Positions 23,009-34,627 of a DNA stretch of 64,000 bases are shown here, piece by piece (the first letter of the stretch is position 1; each line of letters starts with the position of its first letter). The position numbers were made by a program, and so were the translations under genes. The DNA is taken from contig NW_023601433.1 in the NCBI RefSeq assembly GCF_014898055.3, positions 41,783,876 through 41,847,875 on the forward strand. Direction: 5' to 3'. A model generated the notes under the pieces. The model saw nothing but the letters and a program-made list of their open reading frames with translations, was not told the DNA's origin and did not search any database. Source of the stretch: Talpa occidentalis (lineage: Eukaryota > Chordata > Mammalia > Eulipotyphla > Talpidae).

Positions 23009-23269
23009 TTTAAAGATTTATTTTATTTATACAAGAGCCGGGATACAGTCCAGATGCACGGGAGGGTGAGAGGATTCACCAGAGACACAGTGGGGAACAG
23101 AACAGGCAGACTGACGAAATATACCGCTGAGGGGAGCAGTGGGCGAGACAGGTCTGCTGCGCCATGTGGGTTGCTCCAAGGCCGGCGGGGATCAAACGGG
23201 CACTGCAGAGGCTACAGACAGCTTCACAGCGCTGCGCTCAACCGCCTGCACCACCAGGGAGGCCCCTTG
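23009..23269 (-). mobile_element. tRNA-SINE, older subfamily
   Basis: A reverse-oriented copy: poly-T/tail at the left, tRNA-like head (…ccaccagggaggcccc) at the right. Target duplication GAAGTAGATTTT is seen at 22997-23008 and 23270-23281. Confidence 0.9.
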
Positions 23270-23541
23270 GAAGTAGATTTTCACACCCATTAGGAAGCTG
23301 AGGCCCACGTGAAGTAACCTGGTAAAAGTCTGACAGTGAGATCAGCAGGGTCCAACTCCAGGTCTGGTTTGCTCCGGAGACCCTGCTCAGTACCTCCTCC
23401 CACCCAACTTTTGATGAGATATTTTATAATGTTTTTTGTGTTGAGAATTGCATAATTTTTTTAATTAATTAACATTGTAGAAGTTTATTTTTACTTTATT
23501 ATTTCCTTGTGTTTAACACATTTACATTTAGAAAACTGGAA

Positions 23542-24908
23542 GGCAACATGGCGGCGAGGAGACGCTGCGAGTAAGATCTCCCATTAAAAAAAGTTAATAG
23601 GGAGGAAAAGCGGCAGGTCCCAGTGAGAAGTGGGACACGGAAGATAAACGGACGACTCCAGCAAACTGCCCGAAGAAGAAAGTTGCCATAAAAGAGGACC
23701 AGAAGGGAGGAAAGCGCAGAACCCTGCTCCCCTCCCCCGCCCACAGAGGCGGCACTCTCCGACCGGCAGAGAGGAGGAAAACAACACACTAAAACGGCCA
23801 ACAAGAACAAACGACGCAGCAAGCGGGACTGGGAGTGGAAAGGAACTATTGCAGCCACCACACCCTGTGAACGGGAGCTGTGGAGAACCCCGCAGGATCC
23901 GCCGCGGAGGTGAGCTCCGGGCGCCATTGAAGAGAGCCCCGCCCAGGAGGAGACCAGCACCAGCACACAGCCCCGGCCGCCCGGTAAGCCTGCGCGGAAA
24001 GCGGTGCGCTGGAAAAACAGACGCGGAGCGGGATTGCGCGGGGAAAGCGGCGCGGATTGCGCGGATCGGATCGCAGCTGCCCAGGTCCCCGCGCCTGCGA
24101 CCTAGGCTTGCGGGGAGACGACCTAGGCTTGCGGGGAGACGCGCGGAGGCCCTCCCGGAGTGAGCAGGAACCAGGCGCCCAGGCAGGGGAGCGGGATTCA
24201 AAAGGCGCCATTCCCGCGCCACTGATCTGGGCTACAGCCCACGTCCTGGACCTGAGGGCTTTGGAACTGAGACCCGGGGCACGAAATTAGGGGCGTGGGT
24301 TCCCCACAACGGTGGGGCACAAGGCAGACACAGCACCCCAAAGCCGTTGAGGTGTACCCTACCATCCCTGCTCTGCTCCCTGTCCCACTGGGTGGAAAAT
24401 CAGCTCCCCAAGGGCTCTAGGAGAGATCTCTGGCGCCACCTAGCGACTTGAAGCCAGCACAGGCTCCTGAAGGAGCTAGTGGCCAGCTGGGGAGTTAGCC
24501 CACGCCGGGCCCCTTCCGAACAAGTAGTCTGAGCCCACAGGGAGAGCGAGCACCCACAGCCGGGCAGACCAAGTGCGCAGAAGAGTGTGCCTGAGACCGG
24601 ATGCGCAGGGAGTGTGTCCCACATCACCATTATAGAATAGGGACATTTCTTCAGTAAAGACTACCTGCAGAAGGCTTCCTCAGGAGCCAGAGGTGAGCGG
24701 GGGAAGTTCGCCCACGCCAGACCCCCTCTGGCCTGCAGTCCAAGCCCAGAGGGGGAGCAGGAACCCACCGCCGGGGCAGACCAGGCGCACAGGGGAGTGT
24801 GTCCCCACATCGGCATTTTAGAACAGGGACCTTTCTCCAGTAAAGACTGCTTGAAACTGACAGATGACTCCTGGAGGAACCAGAGGGGAGCAGAGAAGCC
24901 CACCCAAG
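23542..24908 (+). promoter_or_regulatory. L1 5' UTR / internal promoter region with tandem units
   Basis: This 1.37-kb leader is CpG-rich in its first half (about 23930-24170) and contains a perfect 21-bp tandem duplication (24098-24118 and 24119-24139). Its second half consists of two diverged tandem units of about 200 bp (24461-24671 and 24672-24864) and the start of a third (24865-24908) that runs up to the ORF1 start. Shared words in both units are 'cccacgcc', 'gcagacca', 'gtgtgtcccacatc/gtgtgtccccacatc' and 'cttcagtaaagact/ctccagtaaagact'. Promoter activity is known for L1 5' UTRs in general; here it is inferred. Confidence 0.75.
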
Positions 24909-25931
24909 ATGCCGGCCAGTCCCAACTACACAGTGTCCCAACGCATACGGCAAATTAGAAAACAGACAGTAGGGAGAAGAACCACACGCAACCTAGCAAC
25001 TCTCCAGAGAAAAAGCACACCACAAAAAGAAAACCAGCCCCCAGATGGCAACGACAGTAACTTGGAAGAACTTCTGAGCCTTCCAGAAAGAGAATTTAAA
25101 ATTGCCGTGATTAAAAAACTGACAGAAGTCATAAAGGAAAACAATGATAAGGGAAAAATAATCAACAATCAGAAGAATGAAATTGAGTCCCTGAAGAGGG
25201 AAGTAAAAGAAATGCAGGAGATCAAAGAATTAATGGAAGAACTAAAGAATTCTGGGAAAAGCAATGAAAGCAGAATTGATGAAATGGAAGAACGAATAAG
25301 TACTCTTGAAGACACAGAAATAAAAAGAACCAAAACAGAAAAGGAAAGAGAAGTACGAAGGAAAAAGAATGAAGAAAGACTTCGGGAACTATCTGACTCC
25401 ATGAGGAAAGGAAATATAAGAGTTATAGGAATACCAGAAGGAGAGGAGAGAGAAGTAGGAACAGAGAAAATATTCAAAGAGATAATTGAAGAGAACTTCC
25501 CAAATGTGAAGGAGGAGCTGAAAATTGATATACAAGAAGCAAGAAGAACACCAAACTTCCATGACGAAAGGAAAAATACAGCAAGACACATAATAGTAAA
25601 GCTCCCAAGAATCCAGGACAAGGAAAAAATAATGAAGCTGGCAAGAGGGAAGAAACAGATAACATTCAAAGGAAAGCCAATCAGGCTGACATCAGACTTC
25701 TCCGAAGAAACACTACGGGCAAGGAGAGAGTGGAGGGACATAGTCAACAGACTCCAAGAAAACAGATGCCAACCAAGAATACTCTATCCCGCAAAGCTCT
25801 CCTTCCTCTTTGAAGAAAGAATATGGACTTTCCCAGACAAACAGAAACTCCGGAATTTCATTGCAACTAAACCCCCACTCCAAAAAATACTACAAGGAGT
25901 CCTAAAGCCAGAACCTCAGAGGGACGAATAA
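24909..25931 (+). CDS. L1 ORF1 protein (RNA-binding nucleic-acid chaperone), intact
   Basis: The 340-codon frame is open, close to the usual ORF1p length. An in-frame ATG lies 45 nt upstream at 24864, but I chose 24909 because MPASPNYTVSQRIRQIRKQ resembles an ordinary ORF1p start. The upstream ATG falls in the 5' UTR tandem unit. The order is: basic N terminus (about 1-50), a long heptad-like coiled coil rich in E, K and L (about 55-160, with 'IKELMEELKNSGKSNESRID'), an RRM with 'NIRVIGIPEGEE' (around 175-185), and a C-terminal domain with 'ARREWRDIVNRLQEN' and 'ILYPAKLSFLFE'. ORF1p trimers coat L1 RNA in the cytoplasm. No stop or frameshift is seen. Confidence 0.92.
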   Translation: MPASPNYTVSQRIRQIRKQTVGRRTTRNLATLQRKSTPQKENQPPDGNDSNLEELLSLPEREFKIAVIKKLTEVIKENNDKGKIINNQKNEIESLKREVKEMQEIKELMEELKNSGKSNESRIDEMEERISTLEDTEIKRTKTEKEREVRRKKNEERLRELSDSMRKGNIRVIGIPEGEEREVGTEKIFKEIIEENFPNVKEELKIDIQEARRTPNFHDERKNTARHIIVKLPRIQDKEKIMKLARGKKQITFKGKPIRLTSDFSEETLRARREWRDIVNRLQENRCQPRILYPAKLSFLFEERIWTFPDKQKLRNFIATKPPLQKILQGVLKPEPQRDE

Positions 25932-26007
25932 CAATGAAAGAAGGCCAAAAAAAAAAAAAAAGTTATTAAAAGAATAAATAAATAAAATCTAAGGAAAGAC
26001 AAACACA

Positions 26008-29000
26008 ATGGCAAATACAGATGTTAACATATCAATATTAACTCTAAATGTAAATGGACTAAACTCTTCAATAAAAAGACACAGAGTTGCAGCCTGGATT
26101 AAGAAACAAAACCCAACCTTTTGCTGTCTCCAGGAAACACATTTAGCTACAAAAGATAAAAATAGGCTCAAAGTTAAAGGATGGAAAACAATCCTACAAG
26201 CAAATGGACCAAAAAAGAAAGCAGGAACAGCTATACTTATATCAGATAAAACAGATTTCAAACTCAAAAAGATAAAAAGAGACCCCAATGGTCACTACAT
26301 TATGATCAAGGGGACAATACTTCAAGAAGAAATAACACTCATTAACATATACTCACCAAACGAAGGAGCACCAAAATATATTAGACAACTGTTGTCCTCT
26401 CTGAAAACAGACATCAGAGAAAACACATACGTAGTGGGAGACTTCAACACACCACTATCAACAATGGATAGATCAACAAGACAAAAAATAAGTAAAGAAA
26501 CCAAAGCTCTAAGGACCTAGAGCAATTGGGTTTAACAGACATCTATAGAACACTAAACCCCCAAAAAAACGGAGTACACATTTTTCTCAAGCGCACACGG
26601 ATCATTCTCCAGGATCGATCACATACTGGGGCACAAGACAAACATCAACAGATACACCAAGATTGAAATCATATCAACCATCTTTTCTGACCATGAAGGC
26701 ATCAAACTAGAAATAATCCATAAAAAGAAGGCAAGGAACTTTCCTACCTCATGGAGATTAAAAACCACACTACTGGAAGACCACTGGACTAATGAGGAGA
26801 TGAAAGAAGAAATTAAAAAATTTTTTGAATTGAACGACAAGGAGGACACCAATATCCTAAATGTATGGGATGCAGCAAAAGCAGTAATAAGAGGAAAATA
26901 TATAGCAATAGAAGCTCACATCAAGAAACAAGAAAGAACTCAAAGAAACAACCTAATCTCGAAGCTCAAAGATCTAGAAAAAGAACAACAAAAAAACCCC
27001 AAAACAGTAGAAGAAAAGAAATAATAAAAACCAAAGCAGAAATAAATGAAATTGAAACTAAAAAAACAATCCAAAAGATCAATGAAACAAAGAGCTGGTT
27101 CTTTGAAAAAATCAATAAAATAGACAAACCCCTAGCCAGGCTCACAAAGGAAAAAAGGGAGAAAGCACAAATAAACAGGATCATCAATGAAAGAGGAGAA
27201 ATCACAACGGACACAGCAGAAATTAAAAGAATAATCAGTAACTACTATGAACAGTTATATGGAAACAAGTTTAACAATCTAGAGGAGATGGACAAATTCC
27301 TACAACTCTACAATCACCCAAAGCTAGATAAAGAAGAAATAGAACACCTAAACAGACCAATTACAATTAGCGAAATTGAAATGGTAATCAAAAACCTCCC
27401 CAAAAACAAAAGCCCAGGACCTGATGGATTTACAAATGAATTCTACCAAACATTCAGAGACGAATTAGTGCCTATCCTTCACAAACTCTTCCAAAAAATT
27501 GAGAAGGAAGGGACAATACCAAACACGTTCTATGAAGCCAACATTACACTAATACCAAAACCGAACAAGGACAACACAAAAAAGGAAAACTACAGGCCAA
27601 TCTCCCTAATGAACACTGATGCAAAAATCCTCAATAAAATTTTAGCCATCAGAATCCAACAATGTATCCATAAGATAATTCACCACGACCAAGTAGGATT
27701 CATTCCAGGGACACAAGGATGGTTTAACATCCGAAAATCAATCAACGTTATCCAACACATCAACAAAAAGAAATATAAAAACCATATGATAATATCAATA
27801 GATGCTGAGAAAGCTTTCGACAAAGTGCAACACCCATTCATGATAAAAGCCCTTGAAATTCTTGGGATACAAGGAACATACCTTAACATCATAAAGGCCA
27901 TCTATGACAAGCCAACAGCCAGTATCATTCTCAATGGTGAAAAGCTGAAAGCAATTCCATTAAGATCTGGAACAAGACAAGGATGTCCACTCTCACCACT
28001 GCTTTTCAATATAATACTGGAAGTCCTAGCCAGGGCAATAAGACAAGAGAAAGACATCCAAGGAATCCAAATAGGAAAAGAAGAAGTCAAACTATCACTA
28101 TTTGCAGACAATATGATATTATACATAGAGAACCCCAAAAACTCCACAGAAAAGCTAATTCAACTCATCAATCAGTTCAGTAAAGTGGCAGGATACAAAA
28201 TCAACACGCAAAAGTCAGTAGCCTTCCTATACACAAACAATAAATCTGAAGAAGAAGAAATCAAAAAAACCATCGCTTTCGTTATTGAAACAAAAAAAAT
28301 CAAATATTTGGGAATAAATCTAACAAAAGAGGTAAAGGACCTATACAAAGAAAACTATAAAACACTGTTAAAAGAAATAGAAGAAGACACAAAGAAATGG
28401 AGAGATATCCCCTGCTCATGGATTGGAAGAATAAACATTATTAAAATGGCCATCCTTCCAAAAGCAATATACAGATTCAATGCTATTCCAATCAAAATTT
28501 CAATGTCATTCTTCAAAGAAATAGAACAATTATTGATGAAATTCATATGGAATCACAAAAAACCCCGAATAGCCAAAGCTCTCCTGAAAAAAAAAGAAGG
28601 GAATGGAGGCATCACACTCCCAGACTTCAAACTCTACTACAAAGCCATAATCATCAAAACTGCATGGTATTGGAACAAGAACAGACATACAGACCAATGG
28701 AATCGAATAGAAAATCCAGAAATAAACCCACAGATTTATGGTCAACTAATCTTTGACAAAGGAGCAAAGACTATGCATTGGAGCAAAGAAAGTTTGTTCA
28801 ATAAATGGTGCTGGGAAAACTGGGTCGCTACATGCAAAAGAATGAAGCTTGACCACTACCTCACACCATACACAAAAATCAACTCAAAATGGATTAAAGA
28901 ACTAGACATAAGACCTGAAACCATAAAATATATAGAAGGAAATATAGGCGAAACACTACGTGATTTGCACATCAAAGACATCTTTACAGACACATCACCC

Positions 29001-29818
29001 AAAGCAGTGATAGTGAAGGCGAAGATAAACAGCTGGGACTACATCAAATTAAGAGCTTCTGCACAGCAAAAGAGACAATAACAAAAACAAAGAGAAACCC
29101 CACCAACTGGGAGAACATTTTTGCACCCAACACTAATGATAAAGGACTGATCACAAAAATCTGCAAAGAGCTGATGAGACTCAACAACAACAAAGAAAAT
29201 AATCCAGTCAAAAAATGGGCAGAAGAGCTAAAAAGAAACTTCTCTGAAGAGGAAATGCAAATGGCCAACAGGCATATGAAAAAATGTTCAACATCACTTG
29301 TCATCAGGGAAATGCAAATCAAAACTACCATGAGATACCATCTTACACCAGTGAGAATGGCACATATTAAAAAAACTAGCAACAACAAATGTTGGCGAGG
29401 GTGTGGAGAAAAAGGAACTCTTCTGCACTGTTGGTGGGAGTGCAAACTGGTCCAACCTCTGTGGAAAGCTGTGTGGAGATTTCTGGACCTACTAAACATA
29501 GAGCTTCCATATGATCCAGCAATTCCACTCCTAGGAATTTACCCAAAGGACACAGAAACATCAATTCCAAAGAACACCTGCACCCCTATGTTTATAGCAG
29601 CACTGTTTACAATAGCTAAGCTTTGGAAACAACCCAAATGCCCAAAAATAGATGACTGGATCAAGAAGATGTGGTACATATACACCATGGAATATTACTC
29701 AGCATTCAAAAAAGATAAACACATGCAATTTGCAGCAACATGGATGGCGCTGGAAGGGATCATGCTCAGCGAAATAAGCCAAAAAGAAAAAGAAAATACC
29801 GGATGGTCTCACTCATAG
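26008..29818 (+). pseudogene. L1 ORF2 (endonuclease / reverse transcriptase), frameshifted
   Basis: The reading frame is clear but split. 26008-26520 holds the endonuclease start (NVNGLNS, CCLQETHL, VVGDFNTPLS). A one-base loss near 26510 and a one-base gain in the A-run at 26563-26569 shift out and back. The endonuclease end with 'IFSDHEGIKLE' then runs to 27024. A third indel near 26985-27004 leads into the long RT segment ending at 29081 ([35 protein letters not shown]). A fourth near 29050-29065 leads into the C-terminal cysteine-rich end ([16 protein letters not shown]) to 29818. The RT active site reads FADN, not FADD: codon AAT at 28110-28112. The ORF is dead in cis by two independent routes. 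Confidence 0.93.
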
Positions 29819-30052
29819 CAGGAATCTAGAAAACTTAAATAAGGGACCAGGAAAATGAATAACTATAAGAAAGTGAAAATCAAAATGAACAAAAAACTAT
29901 GAACCAGAGACACTTTTAGGGGGGCAGGGGCGGGAGGGGAGGGATTGGGGTCAGAATGGGGGCGCTGCAATTGTATGGGGAATATAACAATAAAATTTAT
30001 TATCAAAAAAAAAAAAAAAAGAATTGGAACACAATAAAAAAAAAAAAAAAAA
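29819..30052 (+). terminator. L1 3' UTR and double poly-A end
   Basis: A short 3' UTR has a G-rich tract at 29920-29970 and ends 'gtatggggaatataacaataaaatttattatc'. It is followed by A16 (30005-30020), the 15-nt spacer GAATTGGAACACAAT (30021-30035) and a second A-run up to the target duplication. The spacer junction creates AATAAA at 30033-30038. Confidence 0.85.
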
Positions 30053-30068
30053 AAAACTGGAAAATAAA

Positions 30069-30410
30069 AATAAGGCACAAGAAAAAAGAAATCACTAGAC
30101 ATCTCATATAGTAATCATCTCATTAATATATCAATATCTTATTCCAGAAATGTAAATATACTCATACAATTACGTTGCATATATTTTCAATCCAAATATA
30201 TCCATACATACATATATCCACAGATATGCATATATCCATGTATATTCATCAAAAATGGAGTCCTGATAAATATACCTTTTGGTAAATTTGTTTTCCATGT
30301 AAATAAATATGCGTATGACTCACTTTTATCAATATAAAGATAACATTTATTAAATGCATTATGTATATTTAGAAATTGTGCATATAGGTTTTTATTTTAT
30401 TTCCTCCCCC
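30069..30410. other. A/T-rich intergenic, nothing recognised
   Basis: It is rich in 'atatatccata'-type words (30180-30240) without a clean unit. Confidence 0.5.
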
Positions 30411-30678
30411 TTTTTTTAAAGATATATTTATTTATGCATACGAGAGCTGGGGTGTAGGCCACAGGTACAGGGTTGTGGAAGGGATAAGAGGATTCACCAG
30501 AGATAGAGTAAGGGGCAGAACAGGTAGATTGACTGAAATGCACTGCTAATGGGAGCAGCAAGTGAAACAGGAGTGGTCTGCTGCTGCGCCGTATGTGGGT
30601 TAGCTGCCTGGCTGGGATCTAACTCAGGCTGTATGGTGATAGTGCTGAGACTTAATCCCTAGGCCACAAAGGAGGCCC
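30411..30678 (-). mobile_element. tRNA-SINE, older subfamily, diverged
   Basis: A reverse copy with tail 'aaagatatatttatttatgcatac' on the left and a decayed head 'ctaggccacaaaggaggccc' on the right. The B-box region is mutated. No clear target duplication is seen. Confidence 0.8.
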
Positions 30679-30679
30679 T

Positions 30680-31493
30680 AATTATTTTTTTAATTGGGAC
30701 AATTTAATTGATTTATAGAGGTCTTATAAACTTTAAAGTTAATTAACTTTTGATACAGCAAATAATAAATCCCAGGGATTTTTGCATTTGGGGGGTTTCT
30801 TTAACATACAAAAAAAATTTGAATCTATTTGTAGTTAACACCTGCTTATTCTACATGCTTTTCAAAGCAGCTTGAACTGGAATAAAAGTCCCTGTCTGTC
30901 CCAGCTCCACCCTATGGCAAAGGGTGTTTTCCAAGAGGGCCTCAACACCACTGCCCATCCCACATATACTTACAATGTTGTGTTGATGTGATGTTGACAT
31001 TCCATTTAGCAAGAAGTAGGTGCTATATTATCTTTGAATCTAGGGGAAGCTGGTACGTCAGAGGAACTACCAGTTAGGTGATTTCTGAGATGAGGCCATG
31101 CAAGGTGAAATGGTTTTCACCTGCTCCTCAGGATTCTGTCGCTAGGATCGCAGCCTCCATGGAGGAAGCCAGACCACAAGGAGAGGCCACATGTAAGGTG
31201 TCTTAGCTGGAGGTCCCTGACAAGGTCCCAGCCCACAGCAGGCATCACCAGCAGACCCATGGGTAAGTAGAACTCCCAGGCACCTCCAGCCCACAACAGT
31301 CTGATGGCCACCCTATGAGCACAGCTGGGTAGATCCTAGCCAACCCCTAGGACCAAGAGATAATAATCAGATGATTGTTGCTTCCAGCCCTATGGTTGGA
31401 GATTATTCATTACACAGCGAAGGATAGCTGGCATTTGTTAGGAGTGATTGATGGTAAAAGCCCGTGTTAGCACTGGGTAATGCCCCTGTTGAT
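30680..31493. other. intergenic, nothing recognised
   Basis: Nothing in this stretch matches a gene or a repeat family that I can name. Confidence 0.45.
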
Positions 31494-31717
31494 TTTTTTA
31501 AAGGTTTATTTATTTATGCATACAAGAACTGGGGTATAGGCCAGATGTGTGGAGGGAGAGAGGGTTCATCAGAGATAGAGTAGGGAGCAGAACGTGGATC
31601 TACTGAAATACACCGCTGAGGGGAGCAGTGGGGAGAGAGGAGAGGTCTGCTGCAGCCATGCTGGCCAGGATAGCTTCATAGTGCTGAGACTTAACCCCTG
31701 CGCCACCAGGGAGGCCC
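31494..31717 (-). mobile_element. tRNA-SINE with internal deletion
   Basis: Tail and head are both present, but the body is about 40 bp shorter between 'gcagccatgctgg' and 'ccaggatagcttcatag'. Imperfect flanking repeats (CCCTGTTGATTT / CCCTTGTTGATTT) mark the insertion. Confidence 0.85.
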
Positions 31718-31719
31718 GC

Positions 31720-32520
31720 CCTTGTTGATTTAGATGTAACTGCATTGTTAGCAGTTTTCTTGTCCTTACTCTGTTTCTTATTTGGAAAATGTGAATACAT
31801 AAAGCAAGCCGAGTCCCTCTCTCGAGGAAGCTCTTCACAGCCTCAGGACCTGTACCCCTCGATCCTGCCTGGAGGTATACACAATGGGTAAGTCACCCGT
31901 GACCTCCCCTCTCTTGAGAAACAACTTCAGTTCCATCCACTCAACAGGAAAAACGAGAAGAGAAAAAGCCTGGTCTGTAGTCTGTCATGGAATACATTTT
32001 ACAAACGATTACATTTGAAATTGCCCATTGCCACGTTTATTCTGGCCCATTGGGAAGCAGTCTGATTTGTGTAGGGAACACCTTTGTGGTATTGAGATAC
32101 AAGGAGTGACTTTCGGAGAGGAAAAAGGAGAGTCCGACGTTTGCGATAAATAGCATTTGGTGTATTTGGAGGTTCAGCGAGATTCAGGTTTGAACAATTC
32201 ACAGTGAGCATTGCTTTGCCCACCCTTTGGTTACAGACAACTGGTGATGAGCTACTTGGGGGTTCCCAGGCTCAGGATGTGCTCTTTCCCGCAGTCCATC
32301 CAGGAGATGCCTGTTGCAGGTGTGGGGGGAACGTGTGAGTCTTGGGTCTGCCTTCATTTCTCCATCTCCATTTTTTCTGTTGAAAAATTTGGTTATCTCA
32401 ATAAAAAATTACAATTTTTTAAATAACTTACTTCCCTTGTCAGAAAAATAAGGAAAAAATAGAGATTTCTAGAATGATAAAAAAAAGAAATAAATCACAT
32501 TTCATAGCCATTTTGGCATT
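31720..32520. other. intergenic, nothing recognised
   Basis: A pyrimidine-rich patch and 'ctcaataaaaaattac' near 32396-32412 give an ATAAAA-rich end, but no element could be assigned. Confidence 0.45.
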
Positions 32521-32525
32521 ACATT

Positions 32526-32942
32526 TGTAGCGGCGGGAAGGGACAGAGCAGGCTCTCTAGAATTCGAGCAGATGGATAAAGGAGAGTCCTGGAGCCCTGG
32601 CTGGCTTTTACAGGCTTATATTGGGATTTACCAGGTACATGGCAGGCAGGGGTCTCGGGGGGCCAAGAGGCTGGCAGGCCTCCCAGTTTCTGGCAAGTCC
32701 TCACTCTTACTGGGCTCTCCAGCGTTCTCTCATGCCCTGTGCTCCTCTTTCGCTCTGCTGTTCTGCTGGCAACCGCGTGATGCCTCCCTCATAAGCCCAG
32801 TCTCTCAGCCCAGGTGTACCCACTTACCTATGCCCACACCCTACTCCAGGTGCCCGCCATCAGGCATGCATTCAGAACCGCAGATAAATCATCAATCCTA
32901 ATGGCGGGAGAGCAGAAAAGCCTGGTACTTTTTTACCTTACA
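32526..32942 (-). repeat. ERV solo LTR, copy 1 of local family
   Basis: The plus strand starts TGTAGCGGCGGGAAGG and ends 'cttttttaccttaca'. Shared blocks with the other copies are 'aaaggagagtcctggagccct', 'gatttaccaggtacatggca', 'gcatgcattcag', 'atggcgggag' and 'gcagaaaagcctg'. The U3 end is slightly shortened (CCTTACA instead of CCTTACCCTACA). Non-coding. Confidence 0.8.
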
Positions 32943-33589
32943 ACTTAGAATAAAAAGTGAAAGTTCCAGTCCCATATAAAAGAACACAGTAAACTGTTAT
33001 CCCTTATAATGTACATTGTATAGCACTTTAACTCACAAGATGCTTTCACTTTAGGTATGCCTGTGGGGAATGCACGGTAAATATTGCTCTCCCAGTTCCT
33101 GGGTGATCAAACTGAGGTTTGGGTAGGTAGAGTTTGTCACTGGTTGAATGTCTCACAGTAAATTTCAGGTATGGAATTCAATCTGACCTTTCTCTAATGT
33201 CAAAGCCCATTCTGTTTCTATATGCCACGCCATCTTGCCTGAATGTGCAGGCATATCCTGTGCATTAATTGAGCATCTACTTTGTGCCTAATGTTGGACT
33301 AGAAGCAGGATGCAGTGATAAACAGGGGAATTGGGAAGTGCATGCTTGAGGTGATTCTTGAAGGGAAGGAGTTCACCAAGCAAATAAAAGAGAGTGCACT
33401 CTAGACACACAAAGTACTGGAGAAGCTCTCCAAGGACTCTTGGTCGGCTATCAACAATGGGCCGCTTTTTAAGAGAAGGCTTGGTGTAATGCAACCATCC
33501 CAAACTGGGTAGGTTCATCACCGGTTCAAGCAGCCATGTTGGTGTTTTAGACATTTTCACGTTCTCCACTGTACTCTGCCATACTCTGC

Positions 33590-33797
33590 TGTACTCCTCC
33601 ATACTCCTCCTTGCTCCACACTGCGCCACTCCACTCCACATCATCCTCTGCCACCCTGGTCTTAAATGCCCAGTCTCTTGGCTCAGATGCGCCCACCTAT
33701 GCATGCCCACACCCTACTCCAGGTGTCTGCCATCAGGCATGCATTTAACCTAATGGCGGGAGGGCCAAAAAGCCTAATACTTTTTACTTACCCTACA
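33590..33797 (-). repeat. ERV LTR fragment, copy 2
   Basis: Only the U3 half is recognisable: 'cagtctcttggctcagatgcgcccacctatgcatgcccacacc', 'gccatcaggcatgcattt', 'taatggcgggagggc' and the terminal 'ttacttaccctaca'. The R/U5 half is missing or too diverged, being replaced by a 'tactcctccatactcctcc' rich tract. Confidence 0.7.
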
Positions 33798-33799
33798 CC

Positions 33800-34622
33800 T
33801 GAGGCCCCACCTGAGTGTCAGTTATGAATTAGATCCTGCCCTTGCTGCAGGAAAATGAGAAGACAGGACAGGCCCATCACTCTGGCCCACAAGTACTGGG
33901 ATCCGGTTTCATCTCTCATGCTGCCCTCTGCTGGAGGGCACAGCTCTGAGATGCTCTCAGCATGGGCTAGTGGCCTTCTGGGGTTCACATCCTCCTTTCC
34001 TGATGCTTAAGCCCATGTATAACATGGCTCCTGCCCCAATAGTTCAGAAGATACATACCCACAAGCCTACAACAGAAGTTACAGTGGGTTTTGAAATGTG
34101 TATTCCTCCCATTACTACCAATGGTCCTAGAGCTGTTTTGAAGACAGAAAATAGTCACCCAGAGTCTGTCTTGATTCCATAGATATAAGCTGAAATCTAT
34201 AAAGAAGCACAGTTTCATGGAAGGAAAAATAAAATGTATTCATTTTCTTAAGCCATTGAAAATCTTGGAATACATTAACCAATTGGACTGGATTTATATA
34301 CATCATTAGATAATCCCTTAAAGTAAAATCTCCCCTCGGATTTTCAAATGCATGCCCCATCTGTGACAAGCCTCGGGCACAAGTATAAATAGGAAGTTAT
34401 TTCCACCAGGGGGATAAATCATTCCAATTTTCAAATAAGTTATTTCATGATATTACAGAACATTTGGAAGAGAGACACAAGAAAAAAGCTACCGCTAACC
34501 TCCATAGGCTAAAATAATGATCTGCAGGGGTAAACATGGTCTTGGTGTATTTCATAAAGTTGTCTTTAAGCAAATGATCTTTTGAGGAATAAAATACCGA
34601 AAAGTGTGCAGATCCTAAGAGT
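33800..34622. other. intergenic between LTR copies, nothing recognised
   Basis: No named repeat or gene is seen here. Confidence 0.4.
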
Positions 34623-34627
34623 ACAGT

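Larger units (their letters stand above)
23542..30052 (+). mobile_element. full-length LINE-1 (L1)
   Basis: The element is about 6.5 kb with the complete L1 plan: a GC-rich 5' UTR with 'aacatggcggcgagg' at its start, ORF1, a short spacer, ORF2, a 3' UTR with a G-rich run (29923-29950), an AATAAA-like end and poly-A. It is flanked by AAAACTGGAA at 23532-23541 and 30053-30062, matching an L1 endonuclease target duplication that begins with AAAA. ORF1 is open, while ORF2 is broken and mutated in the active site, so the copy cannot move by itself. Its sequence stays close to the truncated sibling at 52808-53435. Confidence 0.95.

Noticed and set aside
25169..25747. 192-codon reverse frame rich in Ser and Phe
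   Set aside because: Mirror of the E/K-rich coiled coil of L1 ORF1; no independent support.
31884..31920. 'ATGGGTAAGTCA' after a purine-rich leader, reminiscent of a retroviral gag start
   Set aside because: The frame closes quickly and no paired LTR or downstream homology is seen.
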